Origin: an uncultured Chitinophagaceae bacterium
GTDB taxonomy: Bacteria; Bacteroidota; Bacteroidia; Chitinophagales; Chitinophagaceae
Assembly: GCA_937907395.1 (NCBI GenBank)
Contig: CALCII010000002.1
Location: 62,001-126,000 of the forward strand
Length of the DNA: 64,000 bases
Direction of reading: 5' to 3'
Of the stretch, positions 56,361-64,000 are shown one piece after another. Every line of letters starts with the position of its first letter. Position 1 is the first letter of the stretch. The notes beneath the pieces are model-generated. The model was not told the origin of the DNA and did not search any database. It saw only the letters and a program-made list of their open reading frames with translations. A program made the translations under genes and the position numbers.

Positions 56361-57494
56361 CTACACTCTCACATACACTTTCCTCTTATCCAGCACATAC
56401 CCCACCAACCAGCATGCCATCATAATAGAAAGAGCAAAGAGAAAAGAACCCAGGTAAGCACCGGCCAGTGAAAACACATGTTCATACAACCACGAATACA
56501 AGGGTTGATGTTTCTCTCCCACAGGAATAAACCATAAAAGAATAGCTCCCAGTTCGGAAAGCAGGTAAATGAACAAGGGATTCTTTCCAAACACTTCAAA
56601 GAAATATGTACCCTTCCGTATCTGAAGAAAATCGATCAGGTACAACAGTGCAGCAATCAGCACACAATCAATTCCCACAGTGAGCAATACAAAACTGCCG
56701 GTCCATAACTTTTTATTAATGGGAAAGAAATTATTCCATACCAACGCCACCGCAATCAAAGCGGCCCCGGCCAGCAGCAGTTTCGCCAACCCTTCATAAG
56801 TACTGCCCTTCTTCTGTATCCATAACCCGGCCGCATAACCGAAGGTAACGTTGGCAACAGAAGGTAATGTGCTCAATACTCCTTCTGGATCAAACGCAAC
56901 ACCTTCTCCATGATACAGATGCCCATCACCCAATAACCACAGATCAAACCGGTTGCCGGCATTCGTGAGCATATCATAAGGATCGGCACTTCCACCAAAG
57001 AACAACAGCATGAGCCAGTATGCCACGAGCAGTAAAGAAGAAATGACCAGGATACTGTTCAGCTTCAGGTAACGTACCATCAGGGCTGCTATACAATAAC
57101 CAAGTGCAATACGCTGCAATACACCCATTACCCTTGTGGTGGCAAAAGGATTTGCTTCCAGTTCATGTTGCGCATTCCAGTGAACAAAGGGAAACCAGTA
57201 CATGAGATAACCGAGTAAAAAAATGATAATCGTACGTTTGAAAATTTTCTTCAGCACTTCTGCATCACTCATGCGTTCCCATTTTTTGGTAACAAAGCTC
57301 AATGCATTACCAACCACAAACATAAACGTGGGAAATACAAGATCGGTGGGCGTAAAGCCATGCCAGGAAGCATGCAGTAATGGAGCCCAGGTTGTACCCC
57401 AGTTGCCCGGTGTGTTTACAATAATCATAAAACAAACGGTCATACCACGCAGCACATCCAGTGCGAGGAAGCGTTGGGACGAATTGCTATTCAT
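56361..57494 (-). CDS. HGSNAT-like acyltransferase (DUF5009/DUF1624)
   Basis: A 377-residue integral membrane protein with about ten helices, beginning SSQRFLALDVLRGMTVCFMIIVNTPG. The LDVLRG motif and PTDLVFPTFMFVVG are features of the heparan-alpha-glucosaminide N-acetyltransferase-like family, which moves acetyl groups across the membrane onto sugars. Substrate unknown. The start at 57494 is chosen over an upstream Met because it fits the family N-terminus. Divergent from the oxidoreductase gene. Confidence 0.87.
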   Translation of the reverse strand: MNSNSSQRFLALDVLRGMTVCFMIIVNTPGNWGTTWAPLLHASWHGFTPTDLVFPTFMFVVGNALSFVTKKWERMSDAEVLKKIFKRTIIIFLLGYLMYWFPFVHWNAQHELEANPFATTRVMGVLQRIALGYCIAALMVRYLKLNSILVISSLLLVAYWLMLLFFGGSADPYDMLTNAGNRFDLWLLGDGHLYHGEGVAFDPEGVLSTLPSVANVTFGYAAGLWIQKKGSTYEGLAKLLLAGAALIAVALVWNNFFPINKKLWTGSFVLLTVGIDCVLIAALLYLIDFLQIRKGTYFFEVFGKNPLFIYLLSELGAILLWFIPVGEKHQPLYSWLYEHVFSLAGAYLGSFLFALSIMMACWLVGYVLDKRKVYVRV

Positions 57495-57584
57495 ACGGCA
57501 ACAATTATTTTCCGAAGGTATCAAATTGCAGCGTTTAAACTTTGTACCTTTCAGCAACATTCTTATTACTACAAAAAGATTCGC

Positions 57585-58958
57585 ATGCCTAATCAATTCT
57601 CCCGCCGGGATTTGCTCAAACTCATTGGAGCAGCAGCCGGTACCACTGCATTACCATTATCATCATGGGCCACTAATGAAAAAGGTGAAAAAATTATTTT
57701 ACCCGACAATCCACTGCATCAGAAACCCGCAAGAGCCGTTACGGCTATTACATTAGGTGCCGGTTCACGTGGCAATGTATATGGGAACTATGCGGTTCAG
57801 TATCCTGATCAGCTGGATATTGTTGGCGTGGCCGAACCAATTGCCATCCGCAATGAACGTTATGCAAAAAAACACAATATAGATGCAGCCAATCGTTTCA
57901 ACACATGGGAAGATGTGTTCAAACGTCCCAGGTTTGCCGATGCGGTCATCATTTCCACTCCCGATGATTTACACTACGGACCTTGCATGGCTGCATTAAA
58001 GATGGGTTATGATGTGTTGCTGGAAAAACCCATTTCACCCAGCGAACAGGAATGCAGGGATATTTTAAACCTCGCCAAAAAGAACAAACGCATTGTAGCT
58101 GTTTGTCACGTGCTTCGTTATGCACCTTATTTTGTAAAACTGAAAGAACTCATTCAGGCTGGCGCTGTAGGTGAAGTAATCAGCGTACAACACCTTGAAC
58201 CAATTATGCATGTGCACATGAGCCACTCTTATGTGCGTGGCAATTGGCACAACAGCAAAAACACCACTCCTATTATTCTTGCCAAATCCTGTCATGATTT
58301 AGATATCATGAAATGGATGATCGATAAACAATGTAAAAGCATACAGGCTTTTGGAAACCTGAAATGGTTTAAAAAAGAAAACGCACCGGAAGGCAGTACC
58401 GATCGTTGTGTGAACGGATGTGCCATTGAAGCAACCTGTCCTTATTCGGCCAAACGTATTTACTACGATCGCCGCACTTGGCTGCATCATTTTGATTTGC
58501 CCGAAGACAAAGCACAACAGGGCGATGCCATTATGAATTATTTAAAAACAAGTGACTACGGACGTTGTGTGTACCGCATGGATAATGATCAACCGGATCA
58601 TTACACCACTAACATCCAGTTTTCGGATGATGTAACGGCTGCTTTTTCAATGGAAGCCTTCACCAGTTACGAAGGACGCCGCACCAGGATCATGGGCAGC
58701 ATGGGTGATATTGTGGGTGATATGAGTTCCTTCACGCATACTGATTTCCGTACCGGTAAAGTAACCGAATGGAAACAGGCAACTGACGGACATGGTGGTG
58801 GCGACTGGCGCCTCGTGGCCGATTGGGTGCAGGCTGTATCACAACAAAATCCGGCATTGCTTACTTCAACAATTGATGCTTCCATTGAAAGCCATGTAAT
58901 GGGTTTTGCAGCAGAAAAAAGCCGTAAAGAAAAAGTAGTGGTGGACATTAAAATGTAA
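57585..58958 (+). CDS. Tat-exported Gfo/Idh/MocA oxidoreductase
   Basis: A 457-residue protein. The N-terminus carries a twin-arginine signal (FSRRDLLKLIGAAAGTTALP). The NAD(P)-binding Rossmann domain follows (TAITLGAGSRGNVYGNYA) with the family motif LLEKPISPSEQE. Exported members act on sugars or glycans with a tightly bound cofactor, and one related class removes N-acetylgalactosamine, but the substrate here is unknown. The ATG at 57585 is the first that gives the Tat signal. Confidence 0.9.
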   Translation: MPNQFSRRDLLKLIGAAAGTTALPLSSWATNEKGEKIILPDNPLHQKPARAVTAITLGAGSRGNVYGNYAVQYPDQLDIVGVAEPIAIRNERYAKKHNIDAANRFNTWEDVFKRPRFADAVIISTPDDLHYGPCMAALKMGYDVLLEKPISPSEQECRDILNLAKKNKRIVAVCHVLRYAPYFVKLKELIQAGAVGEVISVQHLEPIMHVHMSHSYVRGNWHNSKNTTPIILAKSCHDLDIMKWMIDKQCKSIQAFGNLKWFKKENAPEGSTDRCVNGCAIEATCPYSAKRIYYDRRTWLHHFDLPEDKAQQGDAIMNYLKTSDYGRCVYRMDNDQPDHYTTNIQFSDDVTAAFSMEAFTSYEGRRTRIMGSMGDIVGDMSSFTHTDFRTGKVTEWKQATDGHGGGDWRLVADWVQAVSQQNPALLTSTIDASIESHVMGFAAEKSRKEKVVVDIKM

Positions 58959-58964
58959 TAGTTG

Positions 58965-58991
58965 AGCCCGGTGATGAAGCCGGGCTTTTTT
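58965..58991 (+). terminator. Terminator of the oxidoreductase gene
   Basis: AGCCCGG (58965-58971) and CCGGGCT (58980-58986) form a 7-bp GC-rich stem with an 8-base loop, followed by six T. Confidence 0.85.
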
Positions 58992-59062
58992 AAAATTCTT
59001 TTTCCCGAAGTTTTATACCTTTACAAAGAAGAATCCCGGTTTGCCTTACACTCCCTGCTTAC

Positions 59063-60094
59063 ATGAAAAAGATTTACATCTTCTTTTTCTCTGGTACAGG
59101 CAATGCCAAACGTATAGCACTGTGGATTTCACAGTTTGCTGTTGCACGAAATATTGAATGTCATTTGTTGAATATTTCCAACACGGATGTTCACAACCTG
59201 AAAGCTCCCGATCAAAACTCATTGATCATTTTTATTTCTCCTGTTCACGGATTTAATTACCCTAAAATCACAATTGATTTTATACGTCATTTTCCCAAGG
59301 GTACTAACAAGGTAGTTTTGATGAACACAAGAGCCGGGATGAAAATCGGTAACTGGGTCACGCCCGGATTATCGGGCATCACGTTTTTTCTGAGCGGTTT
59401 CTGGCTTCGCCTGAAAGGCTATACAATTACAGGAGAAATTCCATTTGATATGCCGTCAAACTGGCTCTCTCTTCATCCGGCATTGAACAATAAAACAGTT
59501 CTCTTTATTCACAAAAAAATGTATGAAAAAACGCTTCGCTGTTTCAGGAATTTAGAAGAAGGAAAACCTCTCTTCCTGTCACGTAAAGAATTGTTGCAGA
59601 ATCTGCTCGTCAGCCCGGTAAGCATTCTGTATTTCCTCGTGGGTCGATTCGTAATTGCAAAAACATTTTATGCTTCGCCCGCCTGTGATCATTGTGGTAT
59701 TTGTATAAAGGAATGTCCGGTCTCTGCAATCAAACTAATAAACGGGCATCCGTTCTGGACTATACATTGCGAAAGTTGTATGCATTGTATGAATCATTGT
59801 CCCAGTAATGCAATTCAAACCTCACATGGACTTGTTGCCATCACAACTGTTTTCTATTTACTTGTTACCGGAGTTTTATATAAGTACCTGTTACATGAAA
59901 TGATTGCTTCTTCTGTGTTGAGGTTTTTACTGAGCAACCTGCTTTTCTTTGTTCTTTTATTAGTTCTTTACCGGATACAGCATTTCGCTTTAAAAAACAA
60001 ACTACTTGCGGGTATCATACAACATACCTCTCTCACATTTTACAAATGGTGGGGGCGATATAAATCTGTGCCCGATCAACAATGGCAGAAATGA
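59063..60094 (+). CDS. EFR1-type flavodoxin/ferredoxin protein
   Basis: A 343-residue protein. The N-terminus is flavodoxin-like with the FMN loop FFSGTGNAKRIAL. Residues 210-250 hold two 4Fe-4S motifs (CDHCGICIKECP and CESCMHCMNHCP). The C-terminus adds two or three hydrophobic helices that may anchor it in the membrane. Members of the EFR1 family transfer electrons; the partner is not visible here. Confidence 0.88.
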   Translation: MKKIYIFFFSGTGNAKRIALWISQFAVARNIECHLLNISNTDVHNLKAPDQNSLIIFISPVHGFNYPKITIDFIRHFPKGTNKVVLMNTRAGMKIGNWVTPGLSGITFFLSGFWLRLKGYTITGEIPFDMPSNWLSLHPALNNKTVLFIHKKMYEKTLRCFRNLEEGKPLFLSRKELLQNLLVSPVSILYFLVGRFVIAKTFYASPACDHCGICIKECPVSAIKLINGHPFWTIHCESCMHCMNHCPSNAIQTSHGLVAITTVFYLLVTGVLYKYLLHEMIASSVLRFLLSNLLFFVLLLVLYRIQHFALKNKLLAGIIQHTSLTFYKWWGRYKSVPDQQWQK

Positions 60095-60184
60095 ATCCCG
60101 CCTTTTTCAATTCACGAACCCCTGCAAAAAGAGTGTTTTATATCAATTTTATCCTGAACTTCGGAAGCTTAAATTGTTTGCAAC

Positions 60185-61417
60185 ATGATTAATGCAGAAC
60201 GCTTGAAACAGCATTACGAAGCACAGAGCCAGTTTGGAAAAATTGCAGAAACCGGCATTTGCCGTCCGGCGCATTCTCCCGAAGAAAAGAAAGTGTTTGA
60301 GCTTGCCGCCTCCTGGATGCAGGAAGCAGGAATGAAAACCCGTATCGACAATTTCGGTAACCTCATTGGCCGTTTGGAAGGAACCAATCCCGATCTGCCG
60401 GTGCTCATGATGGGCAGTCACCTTGATACACAACCTTATGGCGGACGGTTTGATGGGATTGCCGGTGTACTCAGCGCCATTGAAGCAGTCACTGCATTAA
60501 CCGAAAACGGAATCAAACCCGAACGCAGCATTGAAGTCATCTCTTTTGCCGATGAAGAAGGCTGGCGTTTCAACAAGGGCCTCTTTGGTTCCCGTGGTAT
60601 CACCGGTAAATATGAAGAAGGCGAACTGGACCGTACCGATGGTGATGGTATTACCCGCAGACAGGCACTCCTGGATTTCGGTTGTGACATTACAAAGTTT
60701 AAAGAGTCTGAATACAAACCCGGCAGCATTCATTGCTTCCTCGAATTACATATTGAACAGGGACCTGTATTAGACAATACCAACCAACCGCTGGGAATTG
60801 TATCCGGTATTTCCGGTCCGCTCTGGCTTACTGTCAAATTAAAAGGTATGGCCGGTCATGCCGGAAGTGTACCCATGAACATGCGCAAAGATGCATTGCT
60901 GGGTGCTGCTAAAATCATTGTGGCATTGAATGAAATTACCACACAGGATCCCACTGCACCAACCGTAGGAACCAGCGGCAGTTTGAATGTTTTCCCCAAC
61001 AGCCGTAACATCATTGCAGAAGAAGTGGTGTTCACACTCGACCTTCGTGATATTGTACAATCACGCAGGGATGAACGTGAAAAAGAACTGCGTGAAAAAA
61101 TTGATGCCATTGCAATAGCACACGGACTGCAGTATGAAATTTCGGTTGATACAGACAGTGAGCCCCGCTACTGTGCCCAATGGATCAAAGACATTATCCG
61201 CAGCGAATCAACTGATATGGGATTGAATATTCCGGAACTCATGAGTGGGCCTTTCCATGATGCATTAGCACTTTCTTATTTCTGTGATTATGCCATGATT
61301 TTTGTGAGAAGCAAAGATGGCATCAGTCACAACCCGAAAGAATACTCTTCGTACGAAGATCTGGCAATGGGTGCTGAGTTGTTGTACCGGACGATGCTGC
61401 GTATCCTGGAAAAGTGA
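60185..61417 (+). CDS. M20 Zn-dependent amidohydrolase (allantoate / N-carbamoyl-amino-acid type)
   Basis: A 410-residue cytoplasmic hydrolase. Metal-ligand motifs are MGSHLDTQPYGGRFDG, FADEEGWRF, LELHIEQGP and, at the end, ISHNPKEYSS; a dimerisation domain with KGMAGHAGSVPM lies in the middle. The family includes allantoate amidohydrolase, N-carbamoyl-L-amino-acid hydrolase and beta-ureidopropionase. Neighbours give no clue to the substrate. Confidence 0.9.
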   Translation: MINAERLKQHYEAQSQFGKIAETGICRPAHSPEEKKVFELAASWMQEAGMKTRIDNFGNLIGRLEGTNPDLPVLMMGSHLDTQPYGGRFDGIAGVLSAIEAVTALTENGIKPERSIEVISFADEEGWRFNKGLFGSRGITGKYEEGELDRTDGDGITRRQALLDFGCDITKFKESEYKPGSIHCFLELHIEQGPVLDNTNQPLGIVSGISGPLWLTVKLKGMAGHAGSVPMNMRKDALLGAAKIIVALNEITTQDPTAPTVGTSGSLNVFPNSRNIIAEEVVFTLDLRDIVQSRRDEREKELREKIDAIAIAHGLQYEISVDTDSEPRYCAQWIKDIIRSESTDMGLNIPELMSGPFHDALALSYFCDYAMIFVRSKDGISHNPKEYSSYEDLAMGAELLYRTMLRILEK

Positions 61418-61838
61418 TGCCCGTAGTTTGAACCACAAAGACACTCGCTTTGCTCGTGGGAGGAAAAGCAAACTGAACCACGGAGACACAGAGAGCACAG
61501 AGGAATGCAAAGTAATTAATGATTAATAATTATTAATTCTTTCCTACTTGATCACTCTGCGAAAACCTCAGCGTTCTCTTTTCTCTGCGGCAAAGAACGT
61601 TGGCTGTTGATCTTTGCCCGTTGGCCGGAAGAAGTCTACGTAGTTGAAATTCGTTTTTACTACGAAGCGTCGTACATCGTACACGAATATGGCAAAAACA
61701 TTTTGAACCCCCGACGCTCAAGGTCGGGACCTTCGGCCCTTGAACCTCTGGAACCTTTTCAACGCTCTTGCTCCCATTCATCAAAAACACCATTCCTAAC
61801 ATTGCATTTTTACAGTAAGGATTGTACTTTCATAACGT
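61418..61838. other. 421-bp intergenic region with low-complexity repeats
   Basis: Contains GAACCACAAAGACACTCG and ACCACGGAGACACAGAGAGC-type repeats (61430-61505), related to the element upstream of mqnC at about 12785, and an inverted pair around 61712-61745 (CCCGACGCTCAAGG/CCTTCGG). An open frame at 61607-61906 is not supported. No gene seen. Confidence 0.65.
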
Positions 61839-62399
61839 ATGGCAAAAAAAGAAATCACGCCCAAACAAAAGGAAGAGCTCTTCAAAACATTAAAAACACG
61901 TTTTGAAAAAAACAGCAATCGTCATAAAGGAATTGAATGGGCTGTTGTAGAAGCCCGTTTGAAATCGAATGTTGATAAACTCTGGTCGCTCCATGAAATG
62001 GAACGTACCGGTGGCGAGCCCGATGTAGTAAGTATTGATAAAAAATCAGGTGCTGTCATTTTTATGGATTGCGCTGCTGAAAGTCCGGCCGGCCGCCGAA
62101 GCCTTTGCTACGACAAAGAAGCGTTAGATGCACGTAAAGAAAACAAACCGGCCGGCAGTGCCGTTGCCATGGCTGCAGAAATGGGAATTGAACTGCTCAC
62201 AGAAGAACTATACCGTATGTTACAGCAAACAGGCGAGTATGACCTGAAAACATCCTCCTGGATACAAACACCCGCTTCCATCCGAAAACTGGGCGGCTCG
62301 CTGTTCTGCGACAGAAGATATGATACTGTTTTTGTGTATCACAACGGTGCCCAATCTTATTATGCAGCAAGAGGGTTCCGTGGACTGTTGAAAGTATAA
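61839..62399 (+). CDS. DUF4256 protein
   Basis: A 186-residue soluble protein matching DUF4256, with GIEWAVVEARLKSNVDKLWSL, MERTGGEPDVV, MDCAAESPAGRRSLCYDKEA and the terminal ARGFRGLLKV. Function unknown. Confidence 0.88.
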   Translation: MAKKEITPKQKEELFKTLKTRFEKNSNRHKGIEWAVVEARLKSNVDKLWSLHEMERTGGEPDVVSIDKKSGAVIFMDCAAESPAGRRSLCYDKEALDARKENKPAGSAVAMAAEMGIELLTEELYRMLQQTGEYDLKTSSWIQTPASIRKLGGSLFCDRRYDTVFVYHNGAQSYYAARGFRGLLKV

Positions 62400-62437
62400 C
62401 CCCTGTTTATCATTACACCATTCTTTAAACAAAAAAC

Positions 62438-62785
62438 ATGCTCACTTCCATTCACCCCAAATTGCCCATGCGTTTGGTTGATGCAACAAAGGCTTATTAC
62501 AAATCCATCGGCTTTGCTGTGGTGGCCGATTATGGCAATTACCTCATTGTGGAAAGAGACGATGTACAAATTCATTTTTTTGAATTCAAAACACTGAAGC
62601 CCGAAGAAAATTACGGACAAGCTTATATCCGCACCGGTAACATAGATCAACTATATCAATCTTTTCTCAGCAACAATATCTCCATTCATCCCAATGCACC
62701 ATTAGAAACCAAACCATGGGGGCAACGGGAATTTTCGTTAATCGATCCCGATCACAACCTGCTCACCTTCGGACAAACGATTTGA
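62438..62785 (+). CDS. VOC (glyoxalase/bleomycin-resistance-like) protein
   Basis: A 115-residue single VOC domain: DATKAYYKSIGFAVVADYGN at the start and REFSLIDPDHNLLTFGQ at the end. The layout is that of bleomycin-binding proteins, which sequester the ligand as dimers, but resistance is inference. It follows DUF4256 after 38 bases on the same strand. Confidence 0.85.
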   Translation: MLTSIHPKLPMRLVDATKAYYKSIGFAVVADYGNYLIVERDDVQIHFFEFKTLKPEENYGQAYIRTGNIDQLYQSFLSNNISIHPNAPLETKPWGQREFSLIDPDHNLLTFGQTI

Positions 62786-62806
62786 TTCTATACAACACAG
62801 GCAGGC

Positions 62807-62834
62807 TTTGATTTAAGTGCATTCCGTACTTTTA
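62807..62834 (+). promoter_or_regulatory. Candidate promoter of the antiporter gene
   Basis: TTTG (62807-62810), 16 bases, TACTTTTA (62827-62834) resembles the Bacteroidota promoter with a slightly short spacer and an A at the last -7 position. It lies 22 bases before the antiporter start. Confidence 0.4.
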
Positions 62835-62856
62835 ACCCTCAACCAGATTCACCTGC

Positions 62857-64000
62857 ATGCTCGACCATTTTCCTTTTTACCTGACACTCATCGTGCTGAT
62901 CATTTTGCTCATCATGCTGGGGAACAAAATCAAAATTGCCTATCCTGTTTTATTAGTAGTGGCCGGATTACTCATCAGCTTCATTCCCGGTGTGCCGGTA
63001 TTGAAGATTGATCCTGAGTTAATCTTTATTATTTTCCTACCTCCGATTTTATATGAAGCAGCCTGGTCCAACTCCTGGAAAGAACTCTGGCATTGGCGAA
63101 GAGTGATTGGAAGCTTTGCCTTTGTGGTGGTTTTTCTTACCGCTATTACTGTTGCTGTTGTTGCCAATGCATTCATACCCGGCTTTTCACTGGCACTTGG
63201 TTTTCTGCTGGGAGGTATTGTATCACCGCCCGATGCAGTGAGCGCCAATGCAATTCTCAAATTTGTAAAAGTACCCAAGCGCATTTCGTCTATTCTTGAG
63301 GGTGAGAGTTTGCTGAATGATGCATCTTCGCTCATCATCTTCCGGTTTGCTATGATTGCCGTTGCAACCGGACAATTTGTTTGGCACCAGGCGGCACTCA
63401 ATTTTGTATGGATGGTGGTGGCTGGTGTTTGTGTAGGTTTATTGGTGGGACTTCTTTTTATGAAAGCACACAAATTTCTTCCCACCGATGCAAACATGGA
63501 CATTGCATTAACATTGGTAACGCCTTATGCCATGTACATTGCTGCAGAAGAAATTCACAGCTCGGGTGTGTTGGCAGTAGTGAGTGGCGGATTGTTTCTT
63601 TGTTACCATCGTCATAGTTTTTTAACCAGTTCCAGTTTGTTACGAGGCGAAAACGTATGGCAAAGCCTTGTGTTTCTGCTGAATGGTTTGGTGTTCCTGT
63701 TGATCGGGCTCGACTTACCGGAGATTGTATCCGGACTAAAAGCAGATGGTGTGAGTTTTTATGAAGCAACGGGCTATGGTTTATTGATCACACTCGTTTT
63801 GATTGTGGGCCGTTTACTGGCTTCCTTTGGTGCAGTGTTGTTTACGAAACTCATGAGCTCCTTTATTCCGGTGGCCGATAAGAATCCCGGCTGGAGGGGC
63901 CCGCTTATTTTTGGCTGGACGGGTATGCGTGGTGTGGTATCATTGGCCGCCGCACTTTCTATTCCGGTTACGATGGATGATGGTACGCATTTTCCGGAAC
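62857..64000 (+). CDS. CPA1-type Na+/H+ antiporter (3' end outside window)
   Basis: The first 381 residues of a membrane antiporter; the frame is open to the window end. It begins MLDHFPFYLTLIVLIILLIM. Typical CPA1 motifs are FLPPILYEAAW, GIVSPPDAVSANAIL (ion-binding Asp), ILEGESLLNDASSLIIF and IFGWTGMRGVVSLAAALSIP. It should exchange sodium (or potassium) for protons across the inner membrane. Confidence 0.9.
   Translation, partial: MLDHFPFYLTLIVLIILLIMLGNKIKIAYPVLLVVAGLLISFIPGVPVLKIDPELIFIIFLPPILYEAAWSNSWKELWHWRRVIGSFAFVVVFLTAITVAVVANAFIPGFSLALGFLLGGIVSPPDAVSANAILKFVKVPKRISSILEGESLLNDASSLIIFRFAMIAVATGQFVWHQAALNFVWMVVAGVCVGLLVGLLFMKAHKFLPTDANMDIALTLVTPYAMYIAAEEIHSSGVLAVVSGGLFLCYHRHSFLTSSSLLRGENVWQSLVFLLNGLVFLLIGLDLPEIVSGLKADGVSFYEATGYGLLITLVLIVGRLLASFGAVLFTKLMSSFIPVADKNPGWRGPLIFGWTGMRGVVSLAAALSIPVTMDDGTHFPE

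Noticed and set aside
61791..61812. CCTAACATTGCATTTTTAC as another attC-like left arm
   Set aside because: It resembles the left end of site D for about 12 bases but has no inverted partner, no GTTAG and no internal conserved blocks.
61607..61906. 99-codon open frame overlapping the DUF4256 start
   Set aside because: It consists of intergenic repeat sequence and then runs out of frame into the DUF4256 gene.

Overview
The window looks like a chromosomal segment of a Bacteroidota bacterium, most likely a Chitinophagaceae-type soil or freshwater organism. The evidence is a type IX secretion C-terminal sorting domain, Bacteroidota-style promoters (TTG...TAnnTTTG), few recognisable Shine-Dalgarno sequences, one-component and two-component propeller regulators, a fused E1 alpha/beta dehydrogenase, and the futalosine-pathway menaquinone gene mqnC. 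The assignment rests on gene content only. The first gene (penicillin acylase family) and the last (Na+/H+ antiporter) are cut by the window edges. No rRNA, tRNA or CRISPR array was found.

Layout. 0-14 kb is ordinary housekeeping sequence: Ntn-hydrolase acylase, class IV aminotransferase, propeller histidine kinase plus LuxR-type response regulator, E1 dehydrogenase, small membrane protein, a paired M16 peptidase (one active and one inactive subunit), PDZ/retropepsin-like protease, mqnC. 14-25 kb is an A+T-richer accessory region: a 1138-residue HD + HSP90-type ATPase gene closed by a 200-bp attC-like palindrome, a uracil-DNA-glycosylase-fold protein, and five single exported or hypothetical genes separated by short REP-like palindromes. 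These lie between two near-identical 856-bp direct repeats, each carrying a REP-associated tyrosine transposase (RAYT). 25-48 kb returns to chromosomal genes: GH1 glycosidase, methyltransferase, ArsR plus SRPBCC-VOC fusion, pentapeptide protein, membrane-bound winged-helix regulator with a propeller lipoprotein, a multi-PAS kinase, YqgE, patatin, a T9SS cargo protein, and divergent katG/oxyR with a candidate OxyR operator.

48.8-51.6 kb is the most unusual stretch. Three single-gene units in the same orientation (a lipoprotein with a duplicated Cys/Trp module, an HNH-type Cys/His protein, a PLD-family nuclease) are separated by elements built like integron attC sites: CTAAC, short spacer, long inverted arms, interior with conserved blocks, inverted arms, short spacer, GTTAG. 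Together with the similar site after the HD-HSP90 gene this looks like gene cassettes without an integrase in view. The array is followed by a second, different RAYT with its own REP family and a 342-bp tandem duplication that left a truncated RAYT copy.

52.8-64 kb holds TspO, a small exported protein plus DUF2231-like membrane protein pair of the kind seen near metal-resistance genes, DUF1003, a PepSY-like membrane protein, an HGSNAT-like acyltransferase, a Tat-exported Gfo/Idh/MocA oxidoreductase, an EFR1-type flavodoxin/ferredoxin, an M20 amidohydrolase, DUF4256, a VOC protein and the truncated CPA1 antiporter.
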